From Rhodococcus sp. 1168 (GTDB taxonomy: Bacteria > Actinomycetota > Actinomycetes > Mycobacteriales > Mycobacteriaceae): a stretch of 32,918 nt of DNA. The stretch covers positions 1 through 32,918 of the forward strand of contig NZ_MKKY01000028.1 in assembly GCF_002091955.1 (NCBI RefSeq). The letters run 5' to 3'. Numbering within the stretch: position 1 is the first letter of the stretch; each line of letters starts with the position of its first letter. Shown in pieces: positions 23,483 through 31,580 of the stretch. The notes beneath the pieces are model-generated. The model searched no databases. It saw nothing but the letters and a program-made list of their open reading frames with translations, and was not told where the DNA came from. Made by a program: the position numbers and the translations under genes.

Positions 23483-24601
23483 ATGTCCAAATCCAGTGCA
23501 CGCGAACCCGGTGCGGAGCGCCGCGCCAACCCATTGCTGTCGCGACGAACAACACTGCGGGCCGGACTTTTCGGCGCTGCGGGAATCGTCGGTGCCGGTG
23601 CGCTCGCCGCATGTTCGACGAACGGTCCGCCGGCCACTGTCGCGAGTACAGCCGTAGCCTCGGGTGGTAGTGAATTTGCTGCGGGCAACTACGACGCATT
23701 GGCAGGAAAAAAGGTCGGCATGGTGGGTATAAACCTCACTTCTGAGGCCAACAATCGTGCTCGTGTCGAGGCGATACGACTTGGGGAGGAAAACGGATTC
23801 GAGGTCAATGTCGTCGATACACAGGGCGACTACAAAAAGGCATCGGACACTCTCAAGCTGTGGGCAGATCAAGGGTATGACGCCGCCATCTCGAACGTCA
23901 TCGATCCGAATCTCCTGCAAGAGGGCGGAGCCGCCCTTGCGGCCAAGAATATCCCTTTCGCAGGTATCTTCTCAGGAAGCGGACCCAACCTCACCTTCGA
24001 TGTAACGGCGAACGAATGGATCTCCGGCTGTCGGATCGGAACCTATATCGCGCAACGTATTCAGTCGCAAGGGGGAGGCGGCATTGCCATCATCAATCTC
24101 CGATCGTTGCCGCCGACACTAATTCGTGAGAAGGCGGTTACGGCAATGATGGATTACTACAACATTCCGATTCTCAGCCGACACGAAGTAAAGTATCCAG
24201 GCCAGGTGCCGGATGCCAAGCAGACAACTGCTGATTTGCTGACAAAGTATCCAAGTGGTGGCGAGCTCAAGTGCATCTGGGGCGGTTGGGACGAATTGGG
24301 AAATGCTGCGTCTCAGCAGATCGTCCAACTCGGCCGCGACGACGTGTTTACCTGCGCCATCGACGGAAATCTACAGACATTCGACGCAATCCGGGAGGGC
24401 GAGCCGATGTCGGCCACCTGCGCCAATGAGATGGAATTGATCACCCAGGTGTGTCTGCAGCAAATCTCCGAGGTTATAGGCGGCGGAAAGGCGCTGGCTG
24501 AGTCGATCTACGTTGACGCGCCAATGGTTACGAAAACCAATTGCCCGCCCCCCGGTCAGTTCCCTGCGGGCACGGGCCTGAATATCTACTACCAGTCTTG
24601 A
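23483..24601 (+). CDS. sugar-type ABC transporter substrate-binding lipoprotein
   Basis: A 372-residue extracellular binding protein of the periplasmic-binding type 1 (ribose/RbsB-like) fold. The N-terminus has a twin-arginine-like pair (Arg21-Arg22 in SRRTTLRAGLFGAAG), a hydrophobic stretch and a lipobox LAAC with Cys44, so it is probably exported by Tat or Sec and lipid-anchored. The mature part begins KVGMVGINLTSEANNRARVEAI and contains the family's DQGYDAAISNVIDP segment. The ligand need not be a sugar: gene neighbours are fatty-acid/aromatic-type CoA enzymes. The start at 23483 has GAGAG upstream. It is first in an operon with permease, ATPase, hydratase, regulator and ligase. Confidence 0.9.
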   Translation: MSKSSAREPGAERRANPLLSRRTTLRAGLFGAAGIVGAGALAACSTNGPPATVASTAVASGGSEFAAGNYDALAGKKVGMVGINLTSEANNRARVEAIRLGEENGFEVNVVDTQGDYKKASDTLKLWADQGYDAAISNVIDPNLLQEGGAALAAKNIPFAGIFSGSGPNLTFDVTANEWISGCRIGTYIAQRIQSQGGGGIAIINLRSLPPTLIREKAVTAMMDYYNIPILSRHEVKYPGQVPDAKQTTADLLTKYPSGGELKCIWGGWDELGNAASQQIVQLGRDDVFTCAIDGNLQTFDAIREGEPMSATCANEMELITQVCLQQISEVIGGGKALAESIYVDAPMVTKTNCPPPGQFPAGTGLNIYYQS

Positions 24602-24611
24602 GGACTCGATC

Positions 24612-25640
24612 GTGAACACACCACAGACACTTGCCGATGGAAGCACAACCGCCCCCGTCGAGCCTCCCAACCCACCGACTACCCCCAGTGCCTCCGGCGG
24701 GAGGTCAGCTGGAGCACTGCTGAGTCGCTACGGCACAATCCTCGGCCTTGTCCTTCTCATCGTCTTCTTCAGCATCATGACCGACACCTTTCTCTCTGTG
24801 ACAAATCTGCAGAACATGTTGCAGTCAATCGCCGTTCTCGGGATTCTTGCCGCAGGGCTCACCGTTGTACTAGTACTGACGGACTTCGATCTATCGATCG
24901 GATATGTCGCTACGGCTGCAGGCATGCTCGCTGCCGGGACCGCACAGACATTTGGTGTTGCGGGGGCCTGGCTCGCTGTTATAGCTCTTGGCGTTGCAGT
25001 TGGTGCAGCCAACGGCTTGGTCGTAACGAAACTCAATGTCTCTGCTTTCATCGCCACCCTTGCAGTCGGGCAGATCGTCCAAGGTTGGCTCCTCTACTAC
25101 CGGGACGGCACTCAGATCAGCTACGGACTGCCGAGCGACTTCTCGACCATCGGACAGGGCGGGATCGGGCCGATCAGCTTCCTGGTACTGATGTGGATCG
25201 CTGTCTTGGTGGTGATCTATGTTCTTCTCGAGAGAACCACCCTGGGGCGCAGGATGTACGCATCGGGCGGTAATCAGGTCGCTGCCCGACTCTCGGGAAT
25301 CCGGGTGGATCGGGTGCGAATCGCTGCCTTCATCGTGTGTTCGGTGACCTGCGCCATTGCAGGCATGCTGCTCGCCTCGAATCTGAACGCGGGCAACACA
25401 ACTGCAGGCATCGGCTACCTGCTCCCGGCTTTCGCGGCATGCTTTATCGGTGCCGCTACCCTGAGGGAGGGCCAGTTTCACATCGTCGGAACAGCTGTAG
25501 GCGTTCTCATCCTAGGGGTCCTCTCCAACGGACTGGTTCTCCTGGGAGTGTCACCGGCATGGACTACGGCTTCGCAGGGAATCGTGCTCATCGTCGCAGT
25601 CGCGACGTCAGGGTTATTCCGTAAGCTGTTGGCGCGATGA
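24612..25640 (+). CDS. ABC transporter permease, RbsC-like
   Basis: A 342-residue integral membrane protein of the branched-chain/ribose permease family. A 35-40 residue Pro/Ser/Thr-rich cytoplasmic N-terminus precedes about eight to nine hydrophobic segments. ILAAGLTVVLVLTDFDLSIG (near residue 78) and the cytoplasmic coupling segment GRRMYASGGNQVAARLSGI (near 211) are characteristic of RbsC-type permeases. GTG at 24612 lies 10 bases after the binding-protein stop codon and follows GAGGAC. It overlaps the ATPase gene by 4 bases (ATGA). It probably works as a homodimer with the double ATPase. Confidence 0.92.
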   Translation: MNTPQTLADGSTTAPVEPPNPPTTPSASGGRSAGALLSRYGTILGLVLLIVFFSIMTDTFLSVTNLQNMLQSIAVLGILAAGLTVVLVLTDFDLSIGYVATAAGMLAAGTAQTFGVAGAWLAVIALGVAVGAANGLVVTKLNVSAFIATLAVGQIVQGWLLYYRDGTQISYGLPSDFSTIGQGGIGPISFLVLMWIAVLVVIYVLLERTTLGRRMYASGGNQVAARLSGIRVDRVRIAAFIVCSVTCAIAGMLLASNLNAGNTTAGIGYLLPAFAACFIGAATLREGQFHIVGTAVGVLILGVLSNGLVLLGVSPAWTTASQGIVLIVAVATSGLFRKLLAR

Positions 25641-27187
25641 GCGCCCCCGCTGCAGAAGAGGTGCTCCGTGCCCGGGGGCTGTCCAAAGGATTCCCGGGTG
25701 TCCGTGCTCTCGCGGATTTCGACCTGGGAATTGTGAAGGGCGAGGTTCATGCGTTGGTCGGTCAGAATGGCGCGGGCAAGTCCACTTTGATCAAAATCCT
25801 TGCAGGAGCCCATCGGCCCGATGCAGGAACCATCGAGATGGGCGGCAAGCCGGTCTCGATCGATTCTGCGAAGACATCTGCCGATCTTGGGATCGCGGTG
25901 ATCCATCAGGACCTGAACTTGATTTCGAACATGTCGGTAGCTGAAAACATGCATCTCGGCTTCGGCGGACACTCCACGCTCAGAATTTTTGTCAACTGGC
26001 GGGCCTTGCATCGGGAGACCGCAGAGATATTGAGCCAGCTCAATCTGAATATCGACCCGGCGACGCTGGTTCGGGACCTGTCGGCCGCAGAGCAACAGAT
26101 GATAGCAATCGGGCGCGCCTTACTGTTCGATGCGCGGATCGTGATCATGGACGAGCCGACCGCAGCACTAGGTGCGCAAGAGGCCGAAAGGGTATTCGAG
26201 CTCGTACGGATGCTGCGCGATCAGGGGCGAAGTGTCATCTATGTTTCGCATCGACTCGAAGAAGTGCTGTCGTTGTCCGACCGCATTACAGTCATGCGCG
26301 ATGGCCGTCTGGTGGGGACGTACGACATCGAGGAGGTGCCGTCTCAAAGCGTGTTGGTGGAGATGATCATCGGTCGTTCCGTCCGAGACCTTGTCCGCGC
26401 GGAGGACATGGTGCCAGGTGAGGTGATTATGAAAGCTCGTCGGTTGACCGCTGGCCGTGTGCGCGATGTGGACATCGATCTGCGGCGAGGCGAGGTGGTA
26501 GGCCTGGCCGGACTGGTCGGTTCCGGCAGGACCGAACTCGCCCGGTTGTTGTTCGGGGCAGATCGCGTGGAATCCGGCACCCTCGAGATAAACGGAACGG
26601 CAGTCCGGTTGAATGGTCCCCGGGCTGGAATCGCCGCAGGTATTGCGCTTCTTCCCGAGGATCGACGAGGTCAGGCCGCCGTGATGTCGATGACGCTGCG
26701 AGAGAATCTGAGCCTGGCGGCAATCGGTAGATTTGCCTCGGTCGGTTTCATTTCACGCTCACGCGAGCGCGCGGCGTACACGGATGCAGCCAAGACTCTC
26801 TCGATCAAAGCACCGAGTGGCGAGTCGAAGATCAGCCAGCTGTCCGGCGGCAACCAACAAAAGGTCGTGATCGGCAAGTGGTTGCAAACCGATGCCGAAG
26901 TCCTGATCTTCGATGAGCCCACCCAGGGCATCGACGTAGGGACGCAGGAAGAGATCCATGCGTTGATGCGATCGCTCGCAGCAGAAGGTCGAGCAGTAAT
27001 AATCATCTCGTCCGACTTGAGCGAGACAGTTCGTGTCAGCGACCGAGTTCTTGTGATGCGGGACGGGGCTTTGGTCGCCGAGCTTTCGCACGCTGACGCG
27101 GACATGCATACCGTCCTGCAGCATTGCTTCGGCACTGACGAGATTCCCGCAGATGTCGATGCAGCAATGGAAATTGGTGCCTCATGA
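25637..27187 (+). CDS. ABC transporter ATP-binding protein, RbsA-like (two nucleotide-binding domains)
   Basis: A 516-residue fused ATPase of the CUT2/ribose type. The first domain has Walker A GQNGAGKST (43-51), a signature LSAAEQQM near 147 (in place of LSGG) and Walker B VIMDEPTAAL near 168. The second has a degenerate Walker A GLVGSGRTEL near 291, signature LSGGNQQKV near 400 and Walker B LIFDEPTQGID near 423. This asymmetry is normal for the family. It overlaps the permease by 4 bases upstream and the enoyl-CoA hydratase by 4 bases downstream, so transport and catabolic enzyme are translationally coupled. Confidence 0.93.
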   Translation: MSAPAAEEVLRARGLSKGFPGVRALADFDLGIVKGEVHALVGQNGAGKSTLIKILAGAHRPDAGTIEMGGKPVSIDSAKTSADLGIAVIHQDLNLISNMSVAENMHLGFGGHSTLRIFVNWRALHRETAEILSQLNLNIDPATLVRDLSAAEQQMIAIGRALLFDARIVIMDEPTAALGAQEAERVFELVRMLRDQGRSVIYVSHRLEEVLSLSDRITVMRDGRLVGTYDIEEVPSQSVLVEMIIGRSVRDLVRAEDMVPGEVIMKARRLTAGRVRDVDIDLRRGEVVGLAGLVGSGRTELARLLFGADRVESGTLEINGTAVRLNGPRAGIAAGIALLPEDRRGQAAVMSMTLRENLSLAAIGRFASVGFISRSRERAAYTDAAKTLSIKAPSGESKISQLSGGNQQKVVIGKWLQTDAEVLIFDEPTQGIDVGTQEEIHALMRSLAAEGRAVIIISSDLSETVRVSDRVLVMRDGALVAELSHADADMHTVLQHCFGTDEIPADVDAAMEIGAS

Positions 27188-27933
27188 CAAAGCCCATCGC
27201 GGTAGAACGATCCGGCGCGGTTGCGACCATCGTGTTGAATCGACCGGACAGCAGGAACGCTTTGAACGAGGAGCTTTCAGATCAGCTCTGTGAGGCCGTA
27301 TCGCAACTCGATGCGGATCCGGACGTTCGAGCTCTCGTTTTGACGGGTGCAGGACGTGGGTTCAGTTCTGGGATGGACTTGGCCGAGTACACCCGAAACG
27401 GTGTACCCGCTTCGCTGATCGAGTTTTTCCAGAACGGTGCCCGAATGCCGTTGATCGCGGCGATCGAGGGTTTCGCGATGGCAGGGGGTCTGGAACTGGC
27501 GCTTCGCTGCGATCTCATCGTGGCTGCGCAGGGCAGCAAGCTTGCATTTCCGGAGTCGAAGGTCGGCCTGATTGCGTGGTATGGCGCTTCGAGGGTGCAG
27601 CGCTTGATCTCGCGGCAAGCGGCGGCCGAACTACTCTTCACCGGTGATCCGATGACTGCCGATCGTGCCTACGAACTCGGGATGATCACCCGACTCGTCG
27701 ACCGCGGACGAGCTCGGATCGTGGCTGAAGAAATGGCCGCGAAGATCGCAGGGAATGCGCCACTTTCTGTCATCGGCAGTAAGGATCTTCTGGACCTCAC
27801 CCAAGGTCGTACGGTGGAAGAGTACTCCCGCGACATGAAAGTCATTACCGATCCTGTCTATTCGTCGAGCGATTCCCGAGAAGGTGCATGTGCGTTCATC
27901 GAGAAGCGAGAGGCCGTCTGGAGGGGTGCATGA
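27184..27933 (+). CDS. enoyl-CoA hydratase/isomerase (crotonase family)
   Basis: A 249-residue crotonase-fold protein. The oxyanion-hole regions (RGFSSGMDLAEY near 58 and AMAGGLELAL near 98) are present. The two catalytic glutamates of true hydratases are conserved with the right 20-residue spacing: Glu104 (GGLEL) and Glu124 (FPESKVGL). Thus syn-addition of water to a trans-2-enoyl-CoA is likely, although other crotonase reactions remain possible. The C-terminus has the usual EGACAFIEKREAVW. ATG overlaps the ATPase stop (ATGA), an unusual coupling of a transporter with a CoA enzyme, implying the imported compound is degraded through this step. Confidence 0.92.
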   Translation: MTKPIAVERSGAVATIVLNRPDSRNALNEELSDQLCEAVSQLDADPDVRALVLTGAGRGFSSGMDLAEYTRNGVPASLIEFFQNGARMPLIAAIEGFAMAGGLELALRCDLIVAAQGSKLAFPESKVGLIAWYGASRVQRLISRQAAAELLFTGDPMTADRAYELGMITRLVDRGRARIVAEEMAAKIAGNAPLSVIGSKDLLDLTQGRTVEEYSRDMKVITDPVYSSSDSREGACAFIEKREAVWRGA

Positions 27934-27975
27934 CTGATGTCGAGTTCCGCATTCATCAGGAGGAGAGTCTCCACA

Positions 27976-28950
27976 ATGCCGATTACCAGGACTGACACCG
28001 CCCAATCGCGTCCACTCGAACGGGACGCGACTCGCATCGCTACGGATGCGCTTCGATCCGAGATCGGTGCTCGGGTGCGAGTACAGCGAAAGCTACGTGA
28101 AATGTCGCTCCGCGATCTCGCCAGGGAACTCGGTGTCAGTGCAGCGACACTCAGTGCCGTCGAGAACGGGCACACCGGTCTCACTACGGTTCGACTTGCT
28201 CAGATTGCAGGGGTCCTCGGAATCCAGCCTTCGACGCTCGTTCCAGCCGATGAGCTCCCGACTCTGAATGCCCATCCCGTGCGCAAGCCGGAACCGGCCT
28301 CCGTTCACAACGGTTGGCGAACGTACAGTCCGCTCGAAATCGATCCCATTCTGTCTGCTGCATTGAGACTATTCGTCGATGTCGGCTTTCATGGCGCGAC
28401 AATGCGAGAGATAGCCGGCCTGGCAGGGATGTCGGTGGCAGGTGTCTACCACCACTACTCAAGCAAACAAGATGTCCTCGCTGCGCTGCTGGATCTCGCC
28501 ATGGAAGACCTTCTGGCACGGTCCACGGATGCACGAAACGAGGGCGCGACTCCGGTCGAACGCTTTGCGTTGATTGTCGAGTGCTTGGCGTTGTTCCATA
28601 CTCATCGCCGCGATCTCGGCTTCGTCGGTGCCAGTGAAACGCGCAGCATGACCGGTGTACACCGGTCTCGGCTCACTTCGTCCCGCTTGGCTCAGCAACG
28701 GATGGTGGACGAAGAGATCGCGCTGGGAATGCAGGCAGGCGTCTTCACAGTCAATTCGCCGCAACAGGCAGGACGCGCCGTCACCATGTTGTGCACGGGA
28801 TTGTGCCAATGGTTCAGGGAATGTAGTTCTGTCTCCGCCGAGGACATCGCCCGCGACTACGTTCAGTATGCCCTGAACCTGGTCGGATATCGGCACCAGA
28901 TCGAATTCGATACCAACCCAGAAACTATTGATTTTGTCGACGAAAAATAG
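27976..28950 (+). CDS. XRE-TetR fusion transcriptional regulator
   Basis: A 324-residue regulator with two DNA-binding domains. An XRE/HTH_3 domain lies at about residues 30-85 (SLRDLARELGVSAATLSAVENG). A TetR-type N-terminal domain follows at about 123-170 (ALRLFVDVGFHGATMREIAGLAGMSVAGVYHHYSSKQDVL), then an all-helical TetR-like ligand-binding region. I chose ATG 27976 because AGGAGGAGAG (27958-27967) precedes it; a start at 27937 lacks one. It lies inside the catabolic operon, 42 bases after the hydratase and 7 before the ligase, so it is probably the local regulator and may sense a CoA intermediate. Candidate operators are the CGAAC-R-TTCG palindromes at 20395 and 20621. Confidence 0.88.
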   Translation: MPITRTDTAQSRPLERDATRIATDALRSEIGARVRVQRKLREMSLRDLARELGVSAATLSAVENGHTGLTTVRLAQIAGVLGIQPSTLVPADELPTLNAHPVRKPEPASVHNGWRTYSPLEIDPILSAALRLFVDVGFHGATMREIAGLAGMSVAGVYHHYSSKQDVLAALLDLAMEDLLARSTDARNEGATPVERFALIVECLALFHTHRRDLGFVGASETRSMTGVHRSRLTSSRLAQQRMVDEEIALGMQAGVFTVNSPQQAGRAVTMLCTGLCQWFRECSSVSAEDIARDYVQYALNLVGYRHQIEFDTNPETIDFVDEK

Positions 28951-28957
28951 GGAAAAA

Positions 28958-30649
28958 GTGAAACATATCGATGAGAGCGCGACCGGAATCCGTTCAAAGC
29001 AGACGTGGTCAGCCTACTACCCAAAACAAATGAATCAGGATTTCAAAGCTCACTTTTCGACGCTGCCTGAAGCGTGGGCTTCGTCCGTTGCGTCGCGGCC
29101 GGGCGCGCCTGCCGTGCACTATTTGGGATCAACCCTGGCTTTCAGGGATATCGATGAGGCAGCAGATGCGCTCGGCTCCGCACTCAAGGCCGCAGGCCTG
29201 GAGCCGAAGGACCGGCTCGCGATCTACCTACAGAATGATCCACAGTGGCTGGTTGCCCTCCTTGCCGCGTGGAGGATCGGCGTTGTGCCGGTTGCTGTCA
29301 ACCCAATGTTGCGCGCGGCGGAACTACAGCATCACCTCGCGGACTCGGGCGCCCGTGCGCTGATCTGTCTAGACAGTTTGTACGTCGATGTTGTAGCCCA
29401 GGTTCGTGACGGATCCGCGGTCGAGATTTTCGTGACGACCCATCCATTGGACATGACACCGGATGCAGTAGTTCCGGAGTCGATCGCTGCACACGTCGGG
29501 CCGCGGCAGACTTTCCCCGACACGATGGATTGGATGGCCATCATGGCGGACTTTGCGGGACGTCCGCTCATTCCGGAGAACGTTGTCCAATCAGACATTG
29601 CCGTGCTGACTTACACATCCGGCACGACCGGGAGGTCCAAAGGCGCGATGAATCTTCAGAGCGCAATGATGCACAGTTCGACTGTGTTCACCGAGTGGTG
29701 GGATCTGCAGCCCGGGCAGGACGTCATCATCGGTCTTGCGCCGGTCTTTCATATCAGTGGTCTGGTCGCGGGATTCGGTGCGCACATTGTCAGTGGTGCG
29801 CCGCTGGTTCTCCTCCACAGGTTCGACGCGGGCGAGACGCTTCGCGCCATCGATACCTATCGTGGCACGTTCATGCTTGCCGCGAGTACCGCTTTCATCG
29901 CGCTCAGCAACCACCCGTCCAAAGACAGTTTCGATCTGACGTCGATGACCAAGACTCCGTCGGGGGGCGCTCCCGTCGGCCAGGCACTCGTCAGACGTGT
30001 GCAGGACTCCATCGGGTGGGTTCTTCATGGTGCCTACGGCATGACGGAGACCACCTCTCCCACTCATCTGGGTCCGCCTGATATGGATCCGCCGGTGGAT
30101 TCCGCCAGTGGAGCGTTGTCGGTTGGAGTGCCAGTGCCGGGTGCGGACGTTCGAATAGTCGACACTTTGGACGGCCGCGACCTCGGACCTGGTGAGCTTG
30201 GTGAGATCGTGGTCTCTGGCCCGATGGTGGTGCCGGGTTACTGGCAACTCCCCGACGAGTCCGCCGCGGCGATCCGTAACGGCTGGTTGCATACCGGCGA
30301 CATCGGCAAGACAACCAAGGAGGGTTGGTTGTTCGTCGTAGACCGACTGAAGGACATGATCATCGCAGGTGGATACAAAGTGTTCCCGCGTGACGTCGAA
30401 GAGGTTCTCTATGAGCATCCTGCGGTACGGGAGGCCTCAGTGATCGGCGTTCCCGACGAATATCGTGGGGAGACCGTCAAGGCATTCGTCTCGCTGACAG
30501 TTGGCGCAGTGATCACTTCCGCCGAGCTGATCGAATTCTGTAAATCTCGCATGGCTGCGTACAAGTACCCCCGGCAGGTCGTCATTCTCGACGAACTTCC
30601 CAAGAACTCCAGCGGGAAACTCCTCCGTCGGGAGCTTCGCGACGCCTGA
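28958..30649 (+). CDS. AMP-dependent acyl-CoA synthetase/ligase, long-chain-fatty-acid type
   Basis: A 563-residue adenylate-forming ligase. Motifs: YTSGTTGRSKGAM near residue 222, GAYGMTETTSPTHLG near 361, HTGDIGKTTKEGWLFVVDR near 446, MIIAGGYKVFPRDVEE near 467 and catalytic lysine segment PKNSSGKLLRREL near 547. It resembles FadD-type long-chain or branched-acid ligases more than the ligase at 15008. GTG 28958, behind AGGGA, starts 7 bases after the regulator gene. An ATG at 29030 lacks a ribosome site and would cut off the TWSAYYP segment that is typical of the family. It probably activates the acid formed from the imported alcohol or acid. Confidence 0.9.
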   Translation: MKHIDESATGIRSKQTWSAYYPKQMNQDFKAHFSTLPEAWASSVASRPGAPAVHYLGSTLAFRDIDEAADALGSALKAAGLEPKDRLAIYLQNDPQWLVALLAAWRIGVVPVAVNPMLRAAELQHHLADSGARALICLDSLYVDVVAQVRDGSAVEIFVTTHPLDMTPDAVVPESIAAHVGPRQTFPDTMDWMAIMADFAGRPLIPENVVQSDIAVLTYTSGTTGRSKGAMNLQSAMMHSSTVFTEWWDLQPGQDVIIGLAPVFHISGLVAGFGAHIVSGAPLVLLHRFDAGETLRAIDTYRGTFMLAASTAFIALSNHPSKDSFDLTSMTKTPSGGAPVGQALVRRVQDSIGWVLHGAYGMTETTSPTHLGPPDMDPPVDSASGALSVGVPVPGADVRIVDTLDGRDLGPGELGEIVVSGPMVVPGYWQLPDESAAAIRNGWLHTGDIGKTTKEGWLFVVDRLKDMIIAGGYKVFPRDVEEVLYEHPAVREASVIGVPDEYRGETVKAFVSLTVGAVITSAELIEFCKSRMAAYKYPRQVVILDELPKNSSGKLLRRELRDA

Positions 30650-30673
30650 AAAGGCTGCCGATATTCACGCTCA

Positions 30674-30782
30674 TGATGACGAAATCGGAGATCAGGTCGC
30701 GGACGAACTCGATAGTGTGAAATCAATTCCGGGGTTCCCGGACTGTATTTCGGCTACGTCTGAATTTCCCATTTCGTCATCA
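30674..30782. promoter_or_regulatory. 12-base inverted repeat with 85-base spacing, enclosing a small hairpin
   Basis: TGATGACGAAAT (30674-30685) and ATTTCGTCATCA (30771-30782) are perfect complements between the ligase and MaoC genes. Inside lies TCCGGG-GTT-CCCGGA (30728-30742), a 6-base-arm hairpin that could help end the upstream transcript. The outer pair could bind one regulator at two positions upstream of the MaoC gene. No T-run was seen. Confidence 0.45.
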
Positions 30783-30919
30783 CGAGCGAGAAGCAAGAGT
30801 GTTGTGTCAGTATCCATTTCGCCCACACGGCAGAGCACGGTTGGCGTAGGCTGTGCGAATCCTCTGAGCGGAAACTCACCCCTATTCGATTGCTCGTGCC
30901 GAACTTTGGAGGTCCCTTC

Positions 30920-31381
30920 GTGACTGCTCTACACGTCACCGTTTCTGAACTCGCGAAAGTTGAAAATTTGGATCTAGGTTTTAGCGAATGGCTCTCGGTC
31001 GAGCAAAGTCGTGTCGATATTTTTGCCGATGCAACCGATGACCACCAGTGGATCCACGTCGACGAGAGCCGGGCGGCATCTGGACCGTTCGGGAGGACGA
31101 TTGCACATGGCTACCTTACCCTGGCGCTTCTTCCCCGAATGATCGGACAACTGCTGACCGTAACGGATCAAGTACGAGGCACCAATTACGGCGTCGACAG
31201 GATTCGGTTTACGAACCCAGTACCGGTGGGTTCGAGCGTTCGACTCGCCGCACAAGTTCTTTCGGCGCGAGTACGCGAAGACGGTGGAGTGCAGTACAGA
31301 GTTGCCGTGCGGATCGATATCCGTGGAGTCGAACGACCGGCGATGGTCGGTGAATCGATCTATCTCGCCTATTCTGAATAA
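30920..31381 (+). CDS. MaoC-family (R)-specific enoyl-CoA hydratase
   Basis: A 153-residue single hot-dog-fold protein. The hydratase motif is clear: Asp at FADATDDHQWIHVDESRA and the following FGRTIAHGYLTLALLP, giving the Asp/His pair of (R)-specific hydratases. The length is typical for stand-alone PhaJ/MaoC proteins. GTG 30920 has GGAGGTC 7 bases upstream; the frame is open to 30890 without another good start. It follows the ligase after 270 bases, so it may have its own promoter. It offers a second hydration step with opposite stereochemistry to the crotonase, often used for branched or steroid-side-chain substrates. An ISL3 element begins 61 bases after its stop. Confidence 0.9.
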   Translation: MTALHVTVSELAKVENLDLGFSEWLSVEQSRVDIFADATDDHQWIHVDESRAASGPFGRTIAHGYLTLALLPRMIGQLLTVTDQVRGTNYGVDRIRFTNPVPVGSSVRLAAQVLSARVREDGGVQYRVAVRIDIRGVERPAMVGESIYLAYSE

Positions 31382-31442
31382 ACGATCCCGACCCGCAGGC
31401 TCCGGTCGAGTGTCCATACTGAACTCAGCATCAGGCATTACG

Positions 31443-31465
31443 GGTTCTTCCGGAAATGGAGTGCA
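31443..31465 (+). repeat. left terminal inverted repeat of ISL3 element
   Basis: GGTTCTTCCGG followed by GAGTGCA five bases later. It pairs with 32896-32918. Confidence 0.85.
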
Positions 31466-31580
31466 GGTGAGGGCGCGGTAAACCCGGTCGGTGGGGTCGT
31501 GTCGCTGCGGTGAGGCGGGCTCCCGGAGGCCGATGATGAGGGTTCTCACGCCAACTCGTCACGACCCACCGGGGAGCCCT

